Origin: Tubiluchus corallicola
Lineage: Eukaryota > Priapulida > Priapulimorpha > Priapulimorphida > Tubiluchidae
NCBI GenBank assembly: GCA_030141605.1
Contig: JAQGDQ010000072.1
Location: 124,001-188,000, forward strand
Length of the DNA: 64,000 nt
Direction: 5' to 3'
The notes beneath the pieces were generated by a model. It was not told the origin of the DNA. It searched no databases and saw only the letters and a program-made list of their open reading frames with translations. This document shows, piece by piece, positions 44,311-53,209 of the stretch. Each line of letters opens with the position of its first letter. Within the stretch, counting starts at the first letter, position 1. The position numbers and the translations under genes are program-made.

Positions 44311-45549
44311 TAATGAGTAAATGGAATTAGCAAAATCCGTTAGCGAAATTAAAAATGATCTGTCTGTAGTGCTGCTGTAAAATGTTAAATCTTAGTGACT
44401 CCTTCTTGGTGTATATTAACTGAGGATTGTGACTATTGATCAAACGATTGATTTCCAAAAAGTTATTTACTATAGGTACCTAATGATTCCGTCAAGTAAA
44501 ACTTGATTAGTAAAGAAAATAACTACAAAGAAGCAAATAGAATATCCATTGAAGGTTAGTATCAGGAAGTAATAGAAATTGCAAATATATGTGACATAGA
44601 CAGTGTAAAAAAATGTGATAGGAGTGCCAAATCACAGTGAAAGGTGGAATTAAGTTAAAAACAGAAACGTAGTTGCAGAAAGAAAGAAACAAGATAGCTC
44701 GAAGGCAGAAAACTGAGATTTTTGATAAAAGGATAAACAAACCTATGAAGTATTTATTTCAATATGTAGTCAGAGCGAAGCACATGAAATTATGAGGCGA
44801 TGGCTAAACGTGTGGAGGAAAACAGTGTTTAAAGAAACCTTGCCACCATACTGTTGCGAAAGCGGCCAAGAGGTCCAGGGTTCAAATCTGGATTGATGAG
44901 AGTTTCAGTTGCTAGAAGCGACTCCAAAAAACGAAAAAACTAATTAGAAATTTGAAGGAATAAGCTGACAGAATTTTCCCTTGCCTCCCCAATACTGGCT
45001 GTTCCATGGAACTGATATTTGCTGCTCAGTCACAGAACCATTACACGCCGACATACTTATAGCTGCCGATACGCAAAGTGTTTGTAAGAGGCAATTCATC
45101 TTACCATAAAAGGGGTACCTGAAAAACTGGCTTCAGTGCACTACCTTTATTTGCAGGCTCATCCTTTTGAATGAAGTGGGTTTAGGGCTCTGCTCTGGGA
45201 TCTACTGCTTTGCTAATACCTAGAGGTCACTGGTTGATTTCTGGGATTTCAAATTCGATTTCTGGTTGGAAAGATCTTGTGGTACAGATTTCATACGTGG
45301 CAGTGTAACGTTAAGTTTTAATGTGGTCTTAGGATGCGACTCAATATGGGTTTCTGTCACAAAGCAAAATCGTAGTAACCATAATAATTCTAAAATTAAC
45401 CCCAATGCGTTGGGAGATTTTTGGCATGTGTAAATGGAGAAGATTTCTGTCACGACCCTTAATAATTTATGATACAACACGCAATTCTCATGTTTGATAG
45501 GCCAAATTAAAGCAGATTATAGAATAGAAACACTTTAATTGTATGTCGT
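44311..45549. other. Intergenic DNA, no gene seen
   Basis: Apart from the tRNA-like segment at 44795-44895, no feature can be supported. Confidence 0.35.
44795..44895 (+). repeat. tRNA-like (SINE-type) segment
   Basis: TGGCTAAACGTGTGG near 44800 resembles a pol III A box. CCAGGGTTCAAATCTGG at 44876-44892 forms a T-arm with a GTTCAAA loop, resembling a B box. The spacing is long for a tRNA, no acceptor stem or anticodon arm fits, and the core AGCGGCCAAGAGGTCCAG recurs reversed at 14.65 kb. A tRNA-derived SINE remnant is more likely than a tRNA gene. Confidence 0.35.
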
Positions 45550-45620
45550 TTCGCCAATTATCTTTTCGGCAATCTACTTTTTCGCCAATGCACTTTTTCG
45601 CCAATCTATCTTTTCGCCCG
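45550..45620 (+). repeat. TTTCGCCAAT short-unit array, locus C
   Basis: Four to five 17-bp units of the form TTTTTCGCCAATCTATC. The composite-repeat module follows in inverted orientation at 45905, keeping the same relative arrangement as locus B. Confidence 0.85.
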
Positions 45621-45904
45621 GGTCTACATGGTTTCATTTAAACGTTTTGTGAACAGAAAATATAAGTCCTACAAAGGCGTGCCATACATCATTGGATTCG
45701 AAATAAAACGAAGAATCTGATGCACTGCGCCAAAATAGCGAGTCTGGTTTTATTTAACCACACTTTGGTGATAAGTAAGAGGTTAGATACCGAGAATGTG
45801 AACATTCAGAGTCTAGTAAAATTTTTGTTCTACGACGCTTAGTTTCCGAAGATACGCATCATTTTGGAATAATTCAAAAACTAAACAGAGCTACTCCGCC
45901 CAAG

Positions 45905-46125
45905 TGATGTTGCAGCTAGAGTAGAGGGCCATCTTAGCTTAAAATTTCGTGTCATCACCCTTTGACAAGCCTGAATTAAGACCTGAAAATCGTCAAAATA
46001 TGTCTATTTTTGAGAAGCAGTTACTCCTACAAGAAGCGCCACCAACCAAGATGGCGAGGAGTGGTGATTATCCGATCAATTCCCTATCAATAACATACCA
46101 CGTAGCCACCACCGCCACAGGGCTG
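45905..46125 (-). repeat. Composite repeat, copy C (fullest continuous module)
   Basis: The reverse complement reads GTGGCGGTGGTGGCTACGTG, then GGGAATTGATCGG, CGCCATCTTGG, GGCGCTTCTTGTAGGAGTAA, GACATATTTTGACGATTTT and CGAAATTTTAAGCTAAGATG. It carries both halves without interruption. Copy D at 46670 shows the same order. Confidence 0.85.
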
Positions 46126-46608
46126 TGTAACTAATTCCTAAACCGTATAATCTTATTTTTAGTTATTTTCAATATTCATAAAAAAATTAGTTGAACTGTT
46201 TGATGATATACCTGTTTTGAAATTAGATTTTACCTGTATGTTCAATGTCACTGTTTTATGTTTTACTATATCTTGCGATTGAAGCCAAGTAGAGTAATTG
46301 TTTGTCTGTTGAGTTCGTCCAGGTATTCCACTCTAAGCTGTCGAGTTGTGCAGACGTTCTCGTATCGTAACGATGGTCTACTAGTTATAGTATTTGCTTG
46401 CAGAAAAGAAATCTGTCAGCATGGTGTATGACGTATATGATAGCTGCTTGTTAAAGATGAAGCTTACCTAATACCGATGGTACTTAGATGATGCTCATGA
46501 AAATTATCTGACACTGATGATACTTACCTGTTACTGATGAATATGATGTATGATGTATTGTAAACACCTGTACGACTTACCCCTGTTTACACAGCGTTTA
46601 AAGGAAAC
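46126..46608. other. Spacer between inverted composite-repeat copies C and D
   Basis: AT-rich, non-coding. Contains ACTGATGATACTTACCTGTT-type repeats of GATGATACTTA/CTTACCTAATACCGATGG phrases at 46460-46545. Confidence 0.4.
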
Positions 46609-46646
46609 CATGTCGGTACCTGCTCTATAAGTATGGTACCGACATG
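46609..46646. repeat. Perfect 12-bp hairpin
   Basis: CATGTCGGTACC and GGTACCGACATG are separated by 14 bases. It stands about 25-60 bases before copy D of the composite repeat. Confidence 0.9.
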
Positions 46647-46669
46647 AGTCCAGAAGAATGTAGCATGGT

Positions 46670-46885
46670 AGCATGGTAGGCGTGTGGCGGTGGCTACTGT
46701 GTGCCACATCACTGGATAGAGAATTGATAGAACAATCACCACTAGACGTCATCGTGGTATGCGGCGCTTCTTTTAGGAATAATGGTTTATCAAAGACGGA
46801 CATATTTTGACGATTTTCTGGTCATAACTCAGGCGGGTCGAAGGGTCGCGACCCGAAGTTGTATGCATAGATGACTCTCTACCAA
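46670..46885 (+). repeat. Composite repeat, copy D
   Basis: GTGTGGCGGTGGCTACTGTG, CACTGGATAGAGAATTGATA, CACCACTAGACGTCATCGTG, GCGGCGCTTCTTTTAGGAAT, GACGGACATATTTTGACGAT and CGACCCGAAGTTGTATGC follow in order. It lies 550 bases from copy C in the opposite orientation. A (TA)n-rich stretch follows (46900-46945). Confidence 0.85.
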
Positions 46886-46999
46886 CTACTGTATGTATAT
46901 ATCTGATGTGTATATATATCTGATGTATATATATATATATATATACTACTGTACTATAAAACTGATGTATATCACACTGAACGGCATACATTAATTCGT

Positions 47000-47565
47000 A
47001 GCGAAATTAATTCATACATCTTAATTTAGAATAGCATAAGCTGAAATTTTAGGAGTATAGTTAATTAACATGTTTTAATTTCCACGTCGACACTTTGTGT
47101 TTAAAAATATAAACAGATCTATGTCACGCATGGATGGAGGATTCTGGAAAAATATCTGATATGTGGCTTTAAGAACACGGTCCTTTCTTGACAAAAAACA
47201 TTGCATAGCATATTAAAATGAAATACATCTTCTGTGCTCCCATTCTTACATTAAGTACATTTTCTCATATTAACAAGAGCTTTGGGTTTGGTATGTCGAC
47301 CAGGCTCAATTTACAGTCTATGGGCGCTAACGCGTAATTTTGTGTAGGTTACCTAGGCAGTGCTCTAGGAACACCAATAATCAAAAGATGATTTTCAGGT
47401 TCATATTCAGACTTGAACATTCTATACGTTCTCAGTTTATTAGAACTATTAGGGTGGATATTATCGCTATGGATGGCATTTATAAAACAGCTATTTAGAA
47501 AACCCAACATACGTAAACGATAATATATATTCATCCGCAAATTTTATTTACCCACGTCCATTTTA
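47000..47565 (-). pseudogene. LINE C-terminal zinc-knuckle domain
   Basis: The minus-strand frame (47540-47349) contains NSSNKLRTYRMFKSEYEPEN. It is followed in another frame by KLRVSAHRL, IEPGRHTKPKALVNMRKCT, CKNGSTEDVFHFNMLCNVF and CQERTVFLKPHIRYF. This KLRxSxHxLxIExGRH...CxxC...DxxHFxxxC pattern is the C-terminal domain of several LINE ORF2 proteins. It is probably the end of the same element as the RT at 48065-48910. Confidence 0.8.
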
Positions 47566-47569
47566 GATT

Positions 47570-47795
47570 ATATGTATATATTGCATATAGTCTATTATAA
47601 TTTGCGTGTAACGTTATAATGTATATTTTGATTTAAATTTTTGGCACAGTAGTTTTTAGTTTGCACTGGACGCATTTGCCTTTAACAGTTGTGTGAATTT
47701 TATTCTCATGCTGCGATGTTTTTTTATGCTTTTATAGTTATGAATATCGATTTTTTAAGGCAAATAAAGATTATTATATATTATATTATATACAT
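47570..47795 (+). mobile_element. Possible LINE 3' UTR inserted into the minus-strand LINE
   Basis: AT-rich, non-coding, ending AAGGCAAATAAAGATTATTATATATTATA, which resembles the AAATAAAGATTAT-type ends of CR1-like elements (compare 58771-58786). It separates the RT and C-terminal pieces of the minus-strand LINE. No coding remnant or target duplication was found. Confidence 0.35.
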
Positions 47796-48064
47796 AGTAA
47801 CTATACAATTCTTTTCAAATGAATAAATGAGCTTTGTTTTGCTAAAAGTACATCCATTTTCCCATACATGGATAAAAACAAGCTTACATAATATTTTCCT
47901 AATACATGTAACCCAGGTATAGCTGCCATTTATATTTAATTCTTTGCACATCAAATAAGCATTATGTAAAACCTATATTCAGGCATTTCTAATATATGTC
48001 ACCAGAATTTCACCATTAATAAATTAGAACAGATGAACTGCGCATGTACGAGCCTCTGCCTTAA

Positions 48065-48910
48065 CAGCAGCTTTAGAACGAACACCAAGCGTACTTTTAT
48101 AAAATTTCATTCAGCTCACGTTTTACCTTATCATGATCAGCCTCAAAAGTATTTCTGTTTAATGGCGGCAAAAGCTCTTCATATTTTGGAGCTATAAGTG
48201 ACGATTGGTCTAACAGCAAAGTTAAAGATATTTAGCCAAACTGGCGCCCTAAGTACTTGTACTTTTGTACGCTTTTGGTTAGGTTACCATTATAGTAAAA
48301 ATAATCCGTGTCTTAAGTTTTTCCCCACTTTATTGAAAACTGTCACTTTAGTGCCCATCTAATACAAAATAATTTCAGTTTATCTAAGTATGCGTGTAAA
48401 CCAGCTTGGCTATTCGACATCTGTACTATGTCATCAGCATACATGATACTGTTGGTTTTGCCGCCATAAACAACATGGACAGATTCACATTCAGTGTCAA
48501 ATATATCTGATAAGTCATATATCATAAATCATAAATGGTATCACAAATGGAAAACAAGGCAGCATTAAAAATGCATCCCTGCTCCTTCGAATCAATTTCA
48601 CATAAAACGGCGTTACGCCACATAGTATCAATAGCTTTTTGCATATCAGTAAAACAAGTATACAAACACTGACTATTTTTTAAAAACTAATCAACAATAG
48701 TCTTAGGCGAAAATGTGATCACTGGAACGGTTGCCCTTTTTAAATCTTATTTGCCATTTGGTAGTCATTTTATAACTAATTCTGAAGACGGTCTTTTAAC
48801 ACTGGTGTGAATAATTTGCTAAAACAACTCGAAACAACTATCTGTAATTACTTGGCATAGGGAAGCTCACTTATGTATAGGAACGAGCACACTGTCAGAC
48901 CACAAGGATA
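48065..48910 (-). pseudogene. LINE reverse transcriptase with intact YADD
   Basis: The minus-strand reading gives FSKLFTPVLKDRLQN (about 48830) and FTDMQKAIDTMWRNAVLCEI (about 48610-48660), where KAID stands for KAFD. It continues with IFDTECESVHVVYGGKTNSI and MYADDIVQMSNSQAGLHAYL in the frame 48525-48343. The post-RT part reads VQKYKYLG and NTFEADHDKVKRELNEIL near 48115-48155. Frameshifts break it between blocks. Together with 47000-47565 this would be one element, minus its endonuclease. Confidence 0.87.
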
Positions 48911-51900
48911 GATACTATGTGTTTATATAAGATTAGAAAGTTTGCACAAGCTCGGACATAAAAGGGAAACAGAATATTTAGTCATCTCATTACAGTCGGT
49001 TTCCCTGCTTTTTTTAAAACACATGTATATTTCACTCTCGGTAATCCTGAAATCTAATCTAATATATTAGATATATAATCTAGAAGCGGCCTTCGAGCCT
49101 AAAAATTTTTCTGGATTTTTATCATTTTTTTCATTGTCGTGGATCTTTGCACTTTTGTAATGTTTGTGAATTTGTAAGCGTAACTGTTTTCACCCCCGCC
49201 AGCTACACTCTAATAGTTCGGTCCGTTACCAAGTCTTTGCATACGGACATCTATAAATACATTGCGTAGCATTGGTTCCGGTGGTCTAGTAGGTGCCTTT
49301 TACCATCTCGTCATCTGTTCCATTGGCGTGGAGAACGCAAGAAGAATAACCCGGCAGTTTATAAATAAATTTTACTTGCGACGTTTTATAAACGATTTTC
49401 TGTCTAAACATATTAACCATCCGTATCAGCATCACCCGGTTTCGCTATATATATATATATATATATAAAACCTTTCCTGACATCAAACGACACGGTGCAA
49501 TAATAGCACAGTTATATATACGAATAATATTCCATCGTACATTTTTAATAATGTTCACTAGCAATGTGATTATTAAATGGAGCTGCAACATATCAAAATG
49601 CGTTTTCAAAGTCAATTTTACACTACCGGATAATAGCATTGCGCTCGTACTAAAATTCTTCTGTCAACTACAGAACTAATAGAAAATGATAAACGTATTT
49701 ACAGATAGTAATTGCATAATACGCCAGGGACTTGGCTCCGTATACTAAATGTCACGACTTTGGCTTTGATATTGTGGCTGAAGGCGTGTTCCTACGCAAT
49801 TCAATGTGAAGTTTTTAAGCAATTATCAACAACCAGTTAAATGTATAGTAATTGGTTGTTGTATGTATACTAAAGCATACTATGTATAGTGTTGTATGTA
49901 TATTACTATACGCCGTTGTATGATTAGTAAATGTATACTAAAGCGTCTACAATATTAATTTATTGTTAGATCATGGAAGGTGAAGGTCACTTGAGTTATA
50001 TAGCCCAAGGCCCCAAGAGATATCTGACGCCTGTTTCCATGGCAATGCTAAAAAACCAGCTACGATCGTTTTGCAAATTCTCATCTGAGCAGCAAATTGC
50101 TAAAAAATGTGCTATCTTTTAGAATTTTATATTTTCGTAACGTTTAAAACGTGACTTATTACTTTTATTGGTAGTACTTGCAATTTTTGTCGGTTTGTTG
50201 GATGCTTGTCATTTGGTATAAAGAGCCTTGCTATGCAGACGGTCTCCCCCTCTATTGGCTGAGACCATAGATAGGTGGTCTTATTTCATTTCACTACTTT
50301 TGAGAAAATGGCTTTAAACAATAGGCTATTAGCCTTTTGAATGCTTTAGCAGTGTGTTAGTTCATTGCCAACAACACAGCAATAGGTCGTCCAAATGGTT
50401 ATTCAAAACAATGCCAGTGTCGAGTTTTGCCAGTGATGAAGGACCGTGCTGACGCCGACACTGCCAATGCAATGTGAATGCCAGTTATGCCACTCAAGTT
50501 TGATTTTCTTCAGTGTCTGCCGTAATTCTCGAAATGAACATCCAATAACACACTAACGCGCACTAGTGAGTAGTGACTCAGCTAGAAGAGCCCATTTATA
50601 GCGGGTATCAAACCACGCGCAATCACTATAAATCAATGACTTATTAAGGGTCCATTTACACGGAGCGCGTTTGACGCATCAGTCAGACACTTGCGTTTTC
50701 CGCAAGCGTCTTGGACGTAAGGGTGAATCTGTTTACTCGATGCGTTTTGTTCGTGCGACCTGTACGTGGTGACTCATTTTACAGGAGGCTGCCATGTGGT
50801 CGACACGTAACACGTGGCTTAAGAACACTGCCATAGTGTCTCTCCTGGTGTCTAAGAAAAAGAATATTAAATTTTCACGAAAAAAGAAACGAATTTAGGT
50901 AAGAATTTGGATAGCCGAGAGAGACCAACTTAAAATCAGTTAACAGTAGACGTCATTGGGCCTACTGTTTATATACAAAGTAAATCTTCATTTACCACTG
51001 GTTTCCAATCTGTTGTGGGCAGCTGGCCTGTTATCTTTTCTATGATATAGCTCACTGTGTACATCCCACAGTGCATGCTCTGTATGAGATAGTTCAATCA
51101 ATTGCATTGTGGCCTTTTTGCCTTGTTAGTCTAGTTGCGACGCCATGCTGTCTCCAAAGTGCCACTAACAATGATAAGCTACGTCACCCGGCACTCATGT
51201 GACTCAAACTCATTTACCTGATTGGTTTGGTTCTTGTGTCGTGCTTGGGATGTCGCAAGAAACTAGAACATGCGTGTCGTGCATGCGTCTCACGCATGAG
51301 TCATGGAACCACATCGCCTGTACAGTTTACACGGTGCGTTTTTGGCGCATGTGTCTATATATAGGCCCCAACAAAACCGTCTGTATTTTTCAAGTACACG
51401 AGCGCAGAACTTTCCGAGAATGAATGCAGATGGAGACAGTAGTATAGTACATTTTATATACTTATGCTGTAAAAGGTACAATTATACTTGCCCTCGTACT
51501 GCAGCGTTTAATTTGCAAAAGGCGCAGGCTGATACTTTGACGAACATCTTAGTGTTAATATCCGAATATAATCTCAAACCGCCCTGCTCTTAATTCCCGA
51601 AATAAGTGATAATAACTTGTTGTTTCATTTCTTTGCCAAAACAACTTTTTTCTCACAAGTTCTTGTTCCTTCGATTTCGTTTTTTCTTTGCAACACGTTC
51701 TAAAACAAAGCTTTCCTTCATATTTCAGACGCCAAGTCAGAAATGAAAAGAATACCCCTCAACAAATGTGCATGTAACTGTCAGTGAAAATTGATCGTGA
51801 GCACAGAGTTTAGTGTTTTTAATGTCATTCTTTTGAATGTCAGTGTTTTGAAGCATTGTGTGGATTAGACATAACATTGTCTATTTTTTTATATAAGACC

Positions 51901-52554
51901 GCAAGCTCAAATTATTATTAGTATAGTCTTTTGTATTTATCCACATTTTGCACTGTCTGTCATCCTCGTTGTCATCATCGTTTTCCTGTTTTCTATTATA
52001 CTGCTTGCGCTTGCACTGTTATTATTATTTTTGTAAATAACATATTGCACAGTTATACACTAGATTTACATATAATTAGTAAGCACCTGATATTGTCGCC
52101 ACCCGCCCTTTAGCATATACATTATAACGTGTTGAGGGTTATTTGGTTAAAAACAAAATAACTACTGCCACCATTGTAACGTTTTGAGGGCTATTACATT
52201 CCTAATTTTTATATAATGATTAGGAAAATATACTACATGTATTTTCACGGGTTCGTCTGCTGTTTTATAAGGCTGTTTAGTTAAAAACAAAACAAGATGA
52301 AACATAGATTTTAAAGCTATAATTATTACGAAAGAAAGGAGTACAACAAGTCAACAATGAGAGTTCAAAATTACTACTAATGGCTTGCTGTGTAAACCCC
52401 CAAGGAAAGGTGAGGATAGGAAAATGAATGCGCATAACTTATCTGAATGTTCATGACGATGTTGTGCACAACTTGACGATCCTCCCACAATGACAACGTT
52501 GACGCCGGCAACATGACGATCCTCCATGAGCCATGACAATGCAGATGACGACAG
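48911..52554. other. Intergenic DNA, (TA)n runs, possible MITE end, no gene seen
   Basis: (TA)n at 49446-49467. TGTATACTAAAGC phrases recur around 49860-49945. At 50648 TTAAGGGTCCATTTACACGG begins a GCG-rich stretch with repeated GACGCAT/GCGTTT phrases. It looks like a DNA-transposon terminus, but no partner end was found. Short frames around 51199-51593 show no domain. Confidence 0.4.
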
Positions 52555-52939
52555 CTAATCAACAGCTTCCAGCAACCCTCTTGTAGTCTACAACACCAAC
52601 GTACCAACAGCTGACTGGAATGGAATAACATCACACCTCTGTGGCTTGACCAGCTCTTCAAACCATGTAACAGCAACGAGACTGAGAAAGACAGGCTATG
52701 CAACAGGAACACTGCCCTTTTGGCCAAAACAACACTTAGCTCAGCTCTCCATGGTAATGAAAATGAAGTTACATCACAGATCGTGTACCAGCCTTTCCAG
52801 ACAAATACGTTAACTACAGGTATGCTGGACTGGTCAGACCAACAACGAACGTCTGTACCAGTGAAAAGTATCAACTCAACTGTACTGTTCAAAACAGGTA
52901 TTGCTTTTTCTGCATAAGCGAACGAAGCACTCCAACAGG
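52555..52939 (+). other. GC-richer segment with open frames and a strong splice-donor match, unrecognised
   Basis: Two plus frames stay open here. One runs about 52615-52916 and contains PLWLDQLFKPCNSNETEKD and FKTGIAFSA. The other runs 52559-52811 and contains NPLVVYNTNVPTADWNG. A 239-codon minus frame also crosses the segment but begins inside a (TA)n run. CAACAGGTAAGTAC at 52934-52947 is a good splice-donor consensus, and AAACAGGTATTG at about 52892 is a weaker one. I recognise no family. An exon or an old mobile element are both possible. Confidence 0.2.
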
Positions 52940-53052
52940 TAAGTACAAACCATTTTAAGTGACAGGGGTGAGGAGATGATGAAATGAAAGAACACATACA
53001 GCAGTGTAAGCCAAGCAAGCCATTTACTATCAAAATTAGGAACATGCACCTC

Positions 53053-53061
<9 letters not shown>

Positions 53062-53089
<28 letters not shown>
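53062..53089. repeat. (TA)n microsatellite
   Basis: About 13-14 TA units following a CATACATACA stretch. Confidence 0.95.
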
Positions 53090-53093
<4 letters not shown>

Positions 53094-53209
53094 CACTCAG
53101 TCTAAATCGTTTTTTATTGGTACATTGCCCTGCACATAGTGTGTCACTTGAGGTTTTCTATAAACTTCATTTTAATACTCTTCTACTAATTATTTGTGTT
53201 ACTAACAAC

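Noticed and set aside
10583-45620. CRISPR array
   Set aside because: The GGCGAA and TTATGCGTT arrays have continuous 16-25-bp units without regular spacers, the units are degenerate, no cas-like gene exists, and the DNA is eukaryotic.
46918-49467. TATATA runs as TATA-box promoters
   Set aside because: Plain (TA)n microsatellites with no downstream gene.
52377-53096. 239-codon minus-strand open frame
   Set aside because: It starts inside a (TA)n microsatellite (MKLYIYIYIY), overlaps two open plus-strand frames of similar length and has no recognisable domain. It is best explained by locally higher GC content.
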